Assembly (NCBI RefSeq): GCF_022374935.2
Contig: NZ_CP092430.2
Coordinates: 1,364,001-1,428,000 of the forward strand
Source of the DNA: Mycolicibacter virginiensis
Lineage (GTDB): Bacteria > Actinomycetota > Actinomycetes > Mycobacteriales > Mycobacteriaceae
Reading direction: 5' to 3'
Length of the DNA stretch: 64,000 nt
A program made the position numbers and the translations under genes. The notes under the pieces were generated by a model that was given only the letters and a program-made list of their open reading frames with translations, ran no database searches and was not told the origin of the DNA. Of the stretch, positions 13,508 to 22,876 are shown piece by piece; the stretch's first letter is position 1, and every line of letters starts with the position of its first letter.

Positions 13508-14110
13508 GTGAGCGACGACCTGGACCGGGTGCGTGAGCATGTCCGGCGGCACTTCGCGGGCGTCGCTGCCGAGCCCGACACCGCGAGGGTGACGTTTCTG
13601 GGTGTTGAGCCCATCGAGGTGTTGCGATTCGGGCCCGGACCCGACCGGATGGTGCATTACGTCTCGGCCGGTTGCTCGCGCCACCCGATGGGTGACCCCG
13701 GCCAGCTCCTCTCCGACCCGGTGCATGGTCCCCGGGCCGAAATCGTGGTGAGCCTGCGTTCCTCGGGTTCTGACACCGGGCTGGCCCGCAGCCTCGCCGC
13801 GGTGGCGGCCGCGCCGGTGGTCGAAGGCGTGGTGCTGGCGCCCGATGCCCTGATCGACCTCGGGGGTCCGTTGTGGACGGGGCCTTCGGGTCCGGTGCCG
13901 TTCACCGCGGTCTTGTTGGGCGACAGCGACATCGCCGAACTGGCGCTGGAGCCGCCGCGGGAGCCGGTGCGGTTCTTGTCGGCCATCCCGATCACCGCGA
14001 CCGAGGCAGCGTGGGTGCGGCTCAAGGGCGCCGAGTCGATGCGCGAGGCCTGGCGCGCTGACGGTGTGGACGTCTTCGACCCGGGCCGTCCGGCGTCCCA
14101 GCCTCAGTAA
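13508..14110 (+). CDS. SUFU (suppressor of fused)-domain protein
   Basis: This 200-residue protein matches the bacterial suppressor-of-fused fold. Features include an N-terminal helix (VREHVRRHFAG), the pattern VHYVSAGCSRHPM, then AEIVVSLRSS and a late VRFLSAIPIT...EAAWVRLKG. The function in bacteria is largely unknown; members often occur in immunity or toxin neighbourhoods, and nothing like that is seen here. A GTG start at 13508, 7 bases after the sugC stop, suggests it is a fifth cistron of the trehalose operon. As I recall, this gene is absent from the Mtb lpqY-sugABC-corA order. It converges on corA with a 9-base gap. Confidence 0.7.
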   Translation: MSDDLDRVREHVRRHFAGVAAEPDTARVTFLGVEPIEVLRFGPGPDRMVHYVSAGCSRHPMGDPGQLLSDPVHGPRAEIVVSLRSSGSDTGLARSLAAVAAAPVVEGVVLAPDALIDLGGPLWTGPSGPVPFTAVLLGDSDIAELALEPPREPVRFLSAIPITATEAAWVRLKGAESMREAWRADGVDVFDPGRPASQPQ

Positions 14111-14119
14111 CCGGGACGC

Positions 14120-15154
14120 TCAGAGCCAGCCGTTGCGGCGGAACGCGCGGTAGAGCACCGCGGAGATCACACACATGCCCGCCACGACCATCGGATAGCC
14201 GAATGCCCAGTGCAGCACCGGCATGCGGTCGAAGTTCATGCCGTAGATGCCGGCGATCATGGTCGGGACGGCGATGATGCCGGCCCAGGCCGACATCTTG
14301 CGCATGTCGGTGTTCTGCTGCATCCCGACCCGCGCCAGCGCGGCCTGCACCAGCGAGCTGAGCAACTCGTCGTAGCCGGCGATCTGCTCGGCGGCGCGGG
14401 TCTGATGATCGGCGACGTCGCGCAGATAGCGCCGCACTTCTTTGGAGATCAGATCCCGGTAGTCGGTCTGCATCCGCTCAAACGGCACCGACAGTGGCGC
14501 GACCGCACGCCGCAACTCGACGACCTCGCGCTTGATCTGGTAAATCGGTTCGACGTCGGTGCGGGTGCCGGGCGCGAACGCTGTCTCCTCGATGACGTCG
14601 ATGTCGCTTTCCATGAGGTTGGTCACTTCGACGTAGCGGTCCACCACGTAGTCGGCGATGGCATGCATCACGGCAAACGGACCCAGCCGCATCTGCTCGG
14701 GATCGGTGTCCATCCGCTTGCGGACTTGCGCCAAGCCGCTGTGCTCGCCATGCCGGACGGTGACCACGAAGTTCTTGCCGACGAAGATCATGATCTCGCC
14801 CGTTTCGACGATCTCGCGCGGCAGCACCGCCGATTCGTGCGGTACGTAGTTGACGGTCTTCAGCGCCAGGAACAAGGTGTCGTCGTAGCGCTCCAGCTTG
14901 GGCCGTTGATGCGCCTGAACAGCGTCTTCGACGGACAGCGGGTGCAGTTGGAAGGTGGCGGCGACGCCTTGCATCTGGGCCTCGCCCGGTTCATGCAGGC
15001 CAACCCAAACGAATGCTTCTTGGCCACCGGCCTCGATCTCGCGCACTTTGGCCCGTGCGCCGGCGGGGGTGAATTCGCCGGGAATCCGCTCGCCGTCTGC
15101 ATAGACACCGCAGTCGACCAGCACTCGGGGTGTCGGGTCTTGCAACGCCGTCAT
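14120..15154 (-). CDS. corA: CorA-family magnesium/divalent cation transporter
   Basis: This roughly 344-residue protein forms a pentameric cation channel. A large N-terminal cytosolic domain (residues 1-280: [36 protein letters not shown]) leads into the stalk helix. Two C-terminal membrane helices follow, the first ending in the selectivity motif YGMNF. The C-terminus is basic (RRNGWL). The start is uncertain: I use ATG 15154 ([10 protein letters not shown]), and an ATG 11 codons upstream (15187) is also in frame. Gene position between sugC and mdh matches Rv1239c. It is divergent from mdh, with about 170 bases between the starts. Confidence 0.92.
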   Translation of the reverse strand: MTALQDPTPRVLVDCGVYADGERIPGEFTPAGARAKVREIEAGGQEAFVWVGLHEPGEAQMQGVAATFQLHPLSVEDAVQAHQRPKLERYDDTLFLALKTVNYVPHESAVLPREIVETGEIMIFVGKNFVVTVRHGEHSGLAQVRKRMDTDPEQMRLGPFAVMHAIADYVVDRYVEVTNLMESDIDVIEETAFAPGTRTDVEPIYQIKREVVELRRAVAPLSVPFERMQTDYRDLISKEVRRYLRDVADHQTRAAEQIAGYDELLSSLVQAALARVGMQQNTDMRKMSAWAGIIAVPTMIAGIYGMNFDRMPVLHWAFGYPMVVAGMCVISAVLYRAFRRNGWL

Positions 15155-15327
15155 GGCCGCTCTCCCTCCGGCGCAGGTGCCGGTCAAATGCTACGCGTCT
15201 GGCGCCAACGTGCACGGTGAGTGCGATCCAGGGCGGGAGGTCCCGAACTTTCGGCGACGACGCCGGTGCGCTAGTTTCGACCCGGACCAAAGCCAGACCA
15301 GCCGAACTCGTTCGAGGAGCACTTGAC

Positions 15328-16317
15328 GTGAGCAAAACCCCACTCAAGGTGGCCGTCACCGGCGCCGCCGGCCAGATCGGCTACAGCCTGTTGTTCCGCC
15401 TGGCCAGCGGCTCGTTGCTCGGCCCCGACCGGCCGATCGAACTGCGCCTGCTGGAGATCGAGCCTGCCCTCAAGGCGCTCGAGGGTGTCGTCATGGAGCT
15501 CGACGACTGTGCCTTCCCGTTGCTGTCGGGTGTGCAGATCGGCTCGGACGCGAACACGATCTTCGACGGCGTCAACCTGGCGCTGCTGGTCGGCGCCCGC
15601 CCGCGTGGTCCGGGCATGGAGCGCAGCGACCTGCTCGAGGCCAACGGTGCGATCTTCACCGCGCAGGGCAAGGCCCTCAACGCGGTCGCGGCCTCCGACA
15701 TCCGGGTGGGTGTGACCGGCAACCCGGCCAACACCAACGCGCTGATCGCGATGACCAACGCCCCCGACATCCCCAACGAGCGCTTCTCCGCGCTGACCCG
15801 CCTGGACCACAACCGGGCCATCTCGCAGCTGGCCGCCAAGACCGGTGCCAAGGTCACCGACATCAAGAAGATGACGATCTGGGGCAACCACTCCGCGAGC
15901 CAGTACCCGGACCTGTTCCACGCCGAGGTCGGCGGGCGTAACGCCGCCGAGGTCGTCAACGACCAGGCCTGGATCGAGAACGACTTCATCCCCACCGTCG
16001 CCAAGCGTGGCGCGGCGATCATCGACGCCCGTGGTGCCTCGTCGGCGGCCTCCGCCGCGTCGGCCACCGTCGACGCAGCGCGGAGCTGGCTGCTCGGCAC
16101 CCCCGACAACGACTGGGTGTCGATGGCCGTGGTCTCCGACGGCTCGTACGGTGTGCCGGAGGGCCTGATCTCCTCGTTCCCGGTCACCACCTCCGGCGGT
16201 GACTGGAGCATCGTGCAGGGCCTGGAGATCGACGACTTCTCCCGCAGCCGGATCGATGCTTCGACCGCTGAGCTGGCCGAGGAGCGCGAGGCCGTCACCG
16301 GCCTGGGCCTGATCTGA
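15328..16317 (+). CDS. mdh: Malate dehydrogenase
   Basis: A 329-residue cytosolic NAD-dependent malate dehydrogenase, catalysing malate to oxaloacetate in the TCA cycle. The nucleotide-binding [11 protein letters not shown] is at residues 11-21. R92 and R98 in [13 protein letters not shown] bind substrate, D160 supports the catalytic H188 in [10 protein letters not shown]. The start is GTG 15328 ([11 protein letters not shown]), preceded by cgaggagc at 15313-15320; the in-frame extension upstream is rejected. The length equals Mtb Mdh (Rv1240, 329). Downstream, only four bases separate its stop from that of the convergent cyclase/LuxR gene. Confidence 0.95.
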   Translation: MSKTPLKVAVTGAAGQIGYSLLFRLASGSLLGPDRPIELRLLEIEPALKALEGVVMELDDCAFPLLSGVQIGSDANTIFDGVNLALLVGARPRGPGMERSDLLEANGAIFTAQGKALNAVAASDIRVGVTGNPANTNALIAMTNAPDIPNERFSALTRLDHNRAISQLAAKTGAKVTDIKKMTIWGNHSASQYPDLFHAEVGGRNAAEVVNDQAWIENDFIPTVAKRGAAIIDARGASSAASAASATVDAARSWLLGTPDNDWVSMAVVSDGSYGVPEGLISSFPVTTSGGDWSIVQGLEIDDFSRSRIDASTAELAEEREAVTGLGLI

Positions 16318-16321
16318 GGCG

Positions 16322-19300
16322 CTAAGCCCGGCGGGCGACTTCCTGTGCGAGCTGCACTCGGGAGGTGAGCCCGAGCTTGGTATAGACGTGCGTCAGATGC
16401 GTCTGCACGGTGCGCGGTGAAACGAAGAGCCGAGCGGCAATGTCTTTGTTGGACAGTCCGTCGCTGACCAGCCGGGCGACGTCGAGCTCGGTCGGGGTGA
16501 GCGATCCCCAGCCGTTGGCGGGGCGTTTGCGTTCCCCGCGCCCGCGCAGCGCGTAGCCGATGGCGTCCGCGGTGGACAGTGCGGCGCCCTCGGCCCAAGC
16601 GGAGTCAAAGGTGTTGTCGTCCATCGACTCTCGAAGTGCGGTCAGCCAGGTATGCCAGTCGGCGTCGTGGATCTTCAGCCGGACGTTGCCGGTGCGTGCC
16701 CGGATGCCGTGGGCGGCGCCGAACAACCGGGCGGCTTCTTGGGTGCTGGCAGCGCGAGTCGCCGTGGCGCCCAGGCACTCGAAGATCTCGGGCACCCCGG
16801 TCTGTGCCTTGATGCCGGCGGCGATCGTGAGTGCTTCGTAGAGGTCGCGCTCGGCCCGCTCGGGTTCGCCCTGGGCGATGGCAACGCGCGCACCCGGGAC
16901 GAGGCTCATCATCCGGTACCACCCTGTGGTTGCGGCGACGCCGTCTTCGGCCCACCGCGCAGCGGCAGCTAGATCGCCCAGTGCCACAGCGGTCTCGGCC
17001 CGGCACCAGCGGAATATGGCGGCGATCTGGTCGTAGACACCGATGTGGTGCCACATCCGCTCGTGGGCATGTGCCGCTGCCGCCGCGTCGCCACCGGCCA
17101 ATGCCACCAGCCCCACTGCCATATAGGCGACGCCCTCGTGCACGCCGCTGAGTTCGGAGCCGGTTTCGATCAGTGCCGCCAACACCTCGTCGGCCTGGCC
17201 GACCTCGCGCCGAAAAGCCAACGCCAGAGCCATGTTCTGTAAGCCCAGGAATCGGTTGAGCAGGTCTGCCGCGCCGTCTGCCTCCACGATCATCTCGCGA
17301 CAGCGCGCGATCTCCCCGGCCAGATCGCCTTGCATGTAGCTCGCCATGCCTTGCCAGTTGCGGCAGTAGCGTGAGTTGAACTGGTCGCCAATGGAATCGG
17401 CTAGGTCGCGCCCCTGTTGGCCGATCGCGAAGGCGCCATTGAGGTCACCGGTGACCGCGGCTGCGTAGGTCTGCCAACCGAGAATCTGGCTCAGCCGCCA
17501 GCGGTCATCCAGTGCGCGGGCCAGCTCGATCGCTTCGGCGAAGTACGGCGCCGCCACTTCCGCTTTGTAGGCGGCAATGCTGACGCAGGCGGTCAACGCC
17601 CGGGCCAGCAGCGCCGGATCGTCGAGGTCCCGCGCGATCGCGACCGCCTCCTGCGCTTCGTCCAAACTGTTCAACGCGAGGCCCCAGGCGTTGAGCAGCG
17701 CGTGATCGGCCAAGGCCCGGGCCCGTACCGCACGTGCCAGCTCGATACCTCGTGACGCACTGTCGCGCAGCGCGGCGTCAAACCAGGCCACGCCTTCGGC
17801 GATGCGGCCGTGTCCCAGCCAGAGTGGAAGCAGGGATGAGGCCAGGGTCAAGGCATGCTCTGGCTCGTCGTTCTCTTGGCTCCACGCGAAAGCAGCACGG
17901 AGATTGTCGATCTCGGCGTCCGCTCGCGCCAGCATCAGTTCGTGCCCGTCATGCGGCGGGTTGTCCAGTGCGGCCGCCATCGCGGTGTAGTGGTCGCGGT
18001 GACGGGCGCGAATGGCGTCGGCTTCGCCGGACTCGCCCAGCTTTTCCATGGCGTACTGGCGCACCATCTCCAGCATCCGGTATCGCGTTCGGCCGCCTGC
18101 GTTTTCAGCGATCACGAGCGACTTGTCCACCAACAGGGTGAGTTGGTCGAGCACCTGATGGCTCGCGATGGCGCCGCATCCGGCCACGGCCTGGGCGGCG
18201 TCGAGACGAAAGCCATCCATGAAGGCGGCGAGTCGCCGGAACAACACCCGCTCGGGATCGGTGAGCAGGGCATGCGACCAGTCGACGGAGGCGTGCAGCG
18301 TCTGCTGGCGACGAACCGCGCGGCGCGAACCGCCGGTGAGCAGCCGGAACCGGTCGTGCAGCCCCTCGAGGATCTCCTCGAGCGACAACGCGCGCACCCG
18401 CGCGGCTGCGAGCTCGATCGCCAGTGGCATGCCATCCAGGCGCCGGCAGATCTCCGCGATCGCGGCGGCATTGTCGTCGGTGATCTGAAAGTCCGGACGG
18501 GCGTGGCGGGCTCGGTCGGTGAACAAGGCGATGGACTCGTCGGCCAGTGACAGCGAGGGCACTCGCCAGACCACTTCGCCGTCCACCGCGATCGGTTCTC
18601 GGCTGGTGGCCAGGAACGTCACTTGGGAGCAGGCGCCGAGCAGGCCGAGCAGCAGCGCTGCGGACGCATCGAGGAGATGTTCGCAGTTGTCCAGCACCAT
18701 CAGCAGATGCCGCTCGCCGACGCACCGGATCAGCGTGTCCATCGCGGAGCGATCCGGCTGATCCGGCAGTCCTAGCGCCCGAGCCGCGATCATCGGCACC
18801 AGCTCCGGATCGGTGATCGGCGCCAGATCCACGTAGCAGATGCCATCGGCGAATTGGTCCGCCAGCAGGCCGGCGATCTGTACCGCGAGCCGGGTCTTGC
18901 CTGCACCCCCCGAACCGGTCAACGTGACCAACCGACCCTCGCCCAACAGCGCCCGGACGTCATCGATCTGGGCGCCACGTCCGATGAAGCTGGTCAGCTG
19001 CGGGGGCAGATGGGTGGACGCGACGGCCGTGGATGCCCGCAGTGGTGGAAAGTCGTTGCTCAGATCCGGGTGGCACAGCTGCAGCACGCGTTCGGGACGG
19101 GGCAGCCCGCGCAGCGGGTAGCTGCCCAACTCGATGAGCCACGCACCGTCGGGAAGCCGGTCGATGACCAGGGCTTCGGTGATTGCCGACAGGACGGTTT
19201 GGCCGCCATGCCCCAAGTCGCGGATGCGGGCGGTGCGGTTGATGGTCGGCCCGATGTAGTTGCCCGCCTCACTGGTTTGGCCGCGCAACTGCACCTCGCC

Positions 19301-19645
19301 GCTGTGCAGACCGATGCGGAGCCGAATCGGTGCCAGCGGTGCGCGTTGGAGCGCCAAGGCGCAAGCGACCGCGTCGCTGGCCCGGGCGAACGCCGCCACG
19401 AAGCTGTCGCCCTCGCCCTGCTCGACGGGTCGCACCCCGTCATGGGCGGCGAGGACCTCGGCGAGGGTGTGGTCCAGGCGCGCGATCGCGGCCGTCATCT
19501 GTTCGGCCTGGGTCTCCCAGAGTCGCGTGGAGCCTTCGACGTCGGCCAGCAGCAACGTCACCGTTCCGGTCGGGAGTTCGCTCACGCCCAACTCACTCCA
19601 GTTCGCCGCCGGCGTGTCCGTGCGTTCGCTCATGTTAGCCAGCAT
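16322..19645 (-). CDS. Class III cyclase / STAND ATPase / TPR / LuxR-type transcriptional regulator
   Basis: A 1107-residue multidomain regulator. Residues about 27-190 are a class III nucleotide cyclase domain with both metal aspartates (D35 in LLADVEGST, D80 in QGEGDSF). The purine-selecting lysine is replaced by Q76, with N136 and R140 in INRTAR. An NTPase follows, with Walker A LTGSGGAGK (242-250) and a Walker-B-like LLMVLDNCEHLL. Residues about 540-1030 form helical TPR-like repeats. A LuxR helix-turn-helix ends the protein (about 1043-1107: LTPTELDVARLVSDGLSNKD). The layout matches the Rv0386/Rv1358/Rv2488c group. Targets are unknown. The start may be ATG 19633 instead. The Mtb genes at this position (Rv1241-PE_PGRS23) are not present. 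Confidence 0.88.
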   Translation of the reverse strand: MLANMSERTDTPAANWSELGVSELPTGTVTLLLADVEGSTRLWETQAEQMTAAIARLDHTLAEVLAAHDGVRPVEQGEGDSFVAAFARASDAVACALALQRAPLAPIRLRIGLHSGEVQLRGQTSEAGNYIGPTINRTARIRDLGHGGQTVLSAITEALVIDRLPDGAWLIELGSYPLRGLPRPERVLQLCHPDLSNDFPPLRASTAVASTHLPPQLTSFIGRGAQIDDVRALLGEGRLVTLTGSGGAGKTRLAVQIAGLLADQFADGICYVDLAPITDPELVPMIAARALGLPDQPDRSAMDTLIRCVGERHLLMVLDNCEHLLDASAALLLGLLGACSQVTFLATSREPIAVDGEVVWRVPSLSLADESIALFTDRARHARPDFQITDDNAAAIAEICRRLDGMPLAIELAAARVRALSLEEILEGLHDRFRLLTGGSRRAVRRQQTLHASVDWSHALLTDPERVLFRRLAAFMDGFRLDAAQAVAGCGAIASHQVLDQLTLLVDKSLVIAENAGGRTRYRMLEMVRQYAMEKLGESGEADAIRARHRDHYTAMAAALDNPPHDGHELMLARADAEIDNLRAAFAWSQENDEPEHALTLASSLLPLWLGHGRIAEGVAWFDAALRDSASRGIELARAVRARALADHALLNAWGLALNSLDEAQEAVAIARDLDDPALLARALTACVSIAAYKAEVAAPYFAEAIELARALDDRWRLSQILGWQTYAAAVTGDLNGAFAIGQQGRDLADSIGDQFNSRYCRNWQGMASYMQGDLAGEIARCREMIVEADGAADLLNRFLGLQNMALALAFRREVGQADEVLAALIETGSELSGVHEGVAYMAVGLVALAGGDAAAAAHAHERMWHHIGVYDQIAAIFRWCRAETAVALGDLAAAARWAEDGVAATTGWYRMMSLVPGARVAIAQGEPERAERDLYEALTIAAGIKAQTGVPEIFECLGATATRAASTQEAARLFGAAHGIRARTGNVRLKIHDADWHTWLTALRESMDDNTFDSAWAEGAALSTADAIGYALRGRGERKRPANGWGSLTPTELDVARLVSDGLSNKDIAARLFVSPRTVQTHLTHVYTKLGLTSRVQLAQEVARRA

Positions 19646-19762
19646 GCGACCCGCCAGGCCGGCAAAACATCAGCGAAAGCGCGTAGATGCCCATGCGGGA
19701 TGCGCTGGCTGCCCCCAGCCGATCGAAAGAATGCAAAGCCAGCGAAGTACCCTGGACTATCG

Positions 19763-20944
19763 ATGCCCGAGAACCTTGCGATGAACAGCTCGCCGATCGT
19801 CATCGGAGACGAAGAGATCTTCGAAGCCCACACGGGCGGGAAGATTTCCGTCGACCTCAAAACCCCGCTGGACACCCAGCGCGCGTTGTCGATCGCCTAC
19901 ACCCCGGGGGTGGCGCAGGTCAGTCGCGCCATTGCCGCGGACCACACGCTGGCGGCCCGCTACACCTGGGCGCACCGGCTGGTAGCCGTGGTCAGCGACG
20001 GAACGTCGGTACTGGGGCTGGGTGACCTTGGCCCGACGGCGTCCCTGCCGGTGATGGAGGGCAAGGCCGCGCTGTTCAAGACGTTCGCCGGCCTGGACTC
20101 CATTCCGATCGTGCTGGACACCAAGGACCCGGACGAGATCGTCGAGACGCTGGTGCGGTTGCGCCCGTCGTTCGGTGCGGTCAATCTGGAGGACATCTCC
20201 GCCCCGCGATGCTTTGAGATCGAGCGGCGCGTGATTGAGGCGCTGGACTGCCCGGTGATGCACGATGACCAGCACGGCACCGCGATCGTGGCCTTGGCGG
20301 CTCTGCTGGGTGCGGCCAAGGTGCTCGACCGCGACATCGCGTCGCTGCGAGTGGTGGTTTCCGGTGCCGGCGCCGCCGGTGTGGCCTGCGCGAACATCCT
20401 GCTGTCGCGGGGCGTCTCGGAGATGATCGTGCTGGATTCGCAGGGCGTGCTGCATCCGGAGCGCTCCGGTATGAACGACGTCAAGCTTGAGCTGGCGCAG
20501 CGGACCAACCCGCGTGGTCTGACCGGCGGCCTGGCCGAGGCTCTGGCCGGCGCCGACGTCTTCCTGGGCGCGTCCGGTGGCGTGGTGCCCGAGGAGCTGA
20601 TCGCGTCGATGGCGCCGGGTGGCGTGGTGTTCGCACTGTCGAACCCCGATCCCGAGATCCACCCTGACCTGGCGGCCAAATACGCGGCAGTGGTGGCGAC
20701 CGGCCGCAGCGATTTCCCGAATCAGATCAACAACGTGCTGGCCTTCCCCGGGGTGTTCCGTGGTGCGCTGGACGCCGGTGCGCGCCGCATCACCGAGGCG
20801 ATGAAGTTGGCTGCGGCCGAGGCGATCTTCTCCGTCGTCGCCGACGAGCTGGCGCCAGACCGTATCGTGCCGAGCCCGCTGGACCCCCGGGTCGAGCCGG
20901 CCGTTGCGGCCGCTGTTGCGGCGGCCGCCGACGCCGCGTCGTAG
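19763..20944 (+). CDS. NAD(P)-dependent malic enzyme, short form
   Basis: A 393-residue enzyme that oxidatively decarboxylates malate to pyruvate, linking the TCA cycle to pyruvate and reducing power. Visible residues include Y47 in IAYTPGV, K101 in MEGKAAL, the metal-binding ED at 143-144 and D168 in MHDDQHGT. The nucleotide-binding loop GAGAAG is at 201-206. The length is that of the short bacterial class without the phosphotransacetylase fusion, and differs from Mtb Mez (Rv2332, longer). The start is ATG 19763 or ATG 19781; a very long in-frame extension upstream overlaps the divergent regulator and is rejected. It stops 8 bases before lpqZ. Confidence 0.9.
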   Translation: MPENLAMNSSPIVIGDEEIFEAHTGGKISVDLKTPLDTQRALSIAYTPGVAQVSRAIAADHTLAARYTWAHRLVAVVSDGTSVLGLGDLGPTASLPVMEGKAALFKTFAGLDSIPIVLDTKDPDEIVETLVRLRPSFGAVNLEDISAPRCFEIERRVIEALDCPVMHDDQHGTAIVALAALLGAAKVLDRDIASLRVVVSGAGAAGVACANILLSRGVSEMIVLDSQGVLHPERSGMNDVKLELAQRTNPRGLTGGLAEALAGADVFLGASGGVVPEELIASMAPGGVVFALSNPDPEIHPDLAAKYAAVVATGRSDFPNQINNVLAFPGVFRGALDAGARRITEAMKLAAAEAIFSVVADELAPDRIVPSPLDPRVEPAVAAAVAAAADAAS

Positions 20945-20952
20945 AGCGCACG

Positions 20953-21810
20953 GTGCCCAGGCCGCTAGGACATCACCTGCGCCGCCTGGCGCTCGGATGC
21001 GCAGCTGTGCTGCTCGCCGGTTGTGGTGCCCATCCGGGGCCGCCGCCGCTGAGTGTGGGAATGTCGCCGGATCCGCAGTCGCAGGTCCTGGGCCATCTGT
21101 ATGCGAGCGCGCTGCGCGGTACCGGTGCCGTGGTGCGGCTGGAGTCCGTCGCCGATCCGGTAGCCGGGTTGGATGCGGGGGAGTTGACTGTCGTTCCCGG
21201 TTTCACCGGCCGCTTGTTGGCGACGTTCGCACGCGATTCGGCGGCCCGCTCCGATCGGGGCGTCTACTGGGCGTTGGCCGGCGCACTGCCGGAGGGTCTC
21301 GCGGTCGGTGACTACGCCATGACCGCCGAGGACAAGCCCGCATTGGCCGTGACGAAGGCGACCGCGACCGCGTGGGGCGGCACCGACCTGCCCCTGCTCG
21401 TCAAACATTGCACTGGGCTGACGGTCGGCGCTGTCGCGGGCGGGTGGGCGCCGAATGTGGTGGGCCGTTGCAGGCTGCCGAAGGTACGCGAATTCCCTGA
21501 TGACGCAGCGCTGTTCGCTGCGCTTCACGCCCGCCAGATCACCGCGGCGTGGTCCAGTACTGCCGATCCCGACGTGCCGGAAGGGGCCGTGCTGCTCACC
21601 GACGCGCGCCCCGCACTGGTGCGCGCCGAGAATGTGGTGCCGCTGTATCGCCGAAACGAGTTGACCGAGGCCCAACTGCTGGCGGTCAATCAGGTGGCCG
21701 GCGTGCTCGACACCGACTCACTGACCGATATGCGCCGACAGGTGGCCGACGGCGCCGACCCACAGGGTGTCGTGGACGCTTTCTTGGACGAGCATCCGCT
21801 GGGGCGCTAA
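20953..21810 (+). CDS. lpqZ: Lipoprotein LpqZ, OpuAC/ProX-type glycine-betaine-binding domain
   Basis: A 285-residue exported lipoprotein with the lipobox LLAGC (C24). The mature part resembles the substrate-binding domain of quaternary-ammonium ABC importers: an early LSVGMSPDPQSQVLGHLYASAL, the pattern LTVVPGFTGRLLATF, and a hinge-crossing second lobe. No permease or ATPase genes are adjacent, so a transport partner must lie elsewhere or it has another role. It matches Rv1244 in position, upstream of the SDR gene and kgd. The start is GTG 20953, 8 bases past the malic enzyme stop, so the two are probably co-transcribed. Confidence 0.85.
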   Translation: MPRPLGHHLRRLALGCAAVLLAGCGAHPGPPPLSVGMSPDPQSQVLGHLYASALRGTGAVVRLESVADPVAGLDAGELTVVPGFTGRLLATFARDSAARSDRGVYWALAGALPEGLAVGDYAMTAEDKPALAVTKATATAWGGTDLPLLVKHCTGLTVGAVAGGWAPNVVGRCRLPKVREFPDDAALFAALHARQITAAWSSTADPDVPEGAVLLTDARPALVRAENVVPLYRRNELTEAQLLAVNQVAGVLDTDSLTDMRRQVADGADPQGVVDAFLDEHPLGR

Positions 21811-21838
21811 GGGCGGATGTGTCCAGGGCGCGTGACCC

Positions 21839-22663
21839 CTAGTTGGGCCTGAATCTGGGGATGACGAACGAGAACAGGCGTTGGTATCGGGAGCCCAGGA
21901 GCCGCACCAGCAGGTCCAAACCCCGCGCGTCGTTTCCGATGAGCACGCGGGCGCGGTTCTTGCGGACGCCTTCGAGGATCACTCGGGCGGCCTCTTCGGC
22001 GGTGGTGGAGGCAAGCCGGCGGTCGAAGAAGTCGGCCATTGCCGCGGCGTCCAACCCTTCAGCGACGGTGGCGTTGCGGGCGATGGCGGTCTTGATGCCG
22101 CCCGGGTGCACCGTGGTCACCTTGACCGGGTGCTTGGCGATGGCCATCTCCTGGTTCAACGCCTCGGTGAAGCCGCGGACCGCGAACTTCGCCGCGTTGT
22201 AGGCGGCCTGGCCGGGCATGGACAGCAGCCCGAACAAGCTGGAGATGTTGATGACGTGCCCGTCGCCGGATTCGATCAGGTGCGGCAGGAAGGCCTTGGT
22301 GCCGTTGACCACGCCCCAGAAGTCGACGTCCATCACCCGTTCGATGTCCTTGAACGGGCTGATCTCAACGTCTCCGCTGAACGCGATGCCGGCGTTGTTG
22401 TAGATCTGGTTGACCTTGCCGAAGTGCTCTTTGACCTCTTCGGCGTAGGCGAGGAACGCTTCGCGCTCGGTGACGTCGAGGCGGTCGGCCTTGACCCGCA
22501 CGCCCAGCGCGGTCAGCCGCCGCTCGGTCTGGGCAAGCCCCTCGGTGTCGACGTCGCTGATCGCCAGCTGCGCTCCGGAGCGGGCCAGCTCGATGGCCAG
22601 CGCTTGACCGATGCCCGATCCGGCACCGGTGACGACGGCGACTTTCCCGGCGAATCCCTGCAT
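21839..22663 (-). CDS. Classical short-chain dehydrogenase/reductase (Rv1245c-like)
   Basis: A 274-residue NAD(P)-dependent oxidoreductase. TGAGSGIG (12-19) is the cofactor glycine motif and NNAG (89-92) the structural motif. The catalytic residues are S142, Y155 and K159 (YNAAK). Residues after 215 form the substrate lid and a C-terminal extension with a basic, hydrophobic end (LLGSRYQRLFSFVIP) that may contact membrane. The substrate is unknown. It lies downstream of kgd on the same strand, but the tandem hairpins at 22755-22876 separate them. In Mtb relBE-type toxin genes (Rv1246c-Rv1247c) stand between these two genes; they are absent here. Confidence 0.88.
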   Translation of the reverse strand: MQGFAGKVAVVTGAGSGIGQALAIELARSGAQLAISDVDTEGLAQTERRLTALGVRVKADRLDVTEREAFLAYAEEVKEHFGKVNQIYNNAGIAFSGDVEISPFKDIERVMDVDFWGVVNGTKAFLPHLIESGDGHVINISSLFGLLSMPGQAAYNAAKFAVRGFTEALNQEMAIAKHPVKVTTVHPGGIKTAIARNATVAEGLDAAAMADFFDRRLASTTAEEAARVILEGVRKNRARVLIGNDARGLDLLVRLLGSRYQRLFSFVIPRFRPN

Positions 22664-22754
22664 GTGCTCTCCCCAACGGTTGGTGGAACACCGAGTTTAT
22701 CCGGTACCGCCGGTACTGGATTAGCTGCCCTCGGCGAGCGTGCGCGGTTGCTGG

Positions 22755-22876
22755 CCTCAGCCGAATGCCGAGCGCTGCCCATTTCTCCTCGGCGTTCGGC
22801 TTCGTGCCTCAGCCGAATGCCGAGCGCTGCCCATTTCTCCTCGGCGTTCGGCTTCGTGCCTCAGCCGAATGCCGAG
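22755..22876 (-). repeat. Tandem 52-bp hairpin repeat at the kgd 3' end, likely terminator
   Basis: Two identical 52-bp units (22755-22806 and 22807-22858) are followed by an 18-base partial third copy (22859-22876) that contains the kgd stop codon and last four codons. Each unit carries the inverted arms GCCGAATGCCGAG and CTCGGCGTTCGGC (12 of 13 pair). Read in the kgd direction, the end of the coding sequence itself forms the first arm of a stem of about 13 pairs with an 11-base loop that contains the stop. A second complete hairpin follows. No T-run follows, which is common for mycobacterial terminators. Confidence 0.8.
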
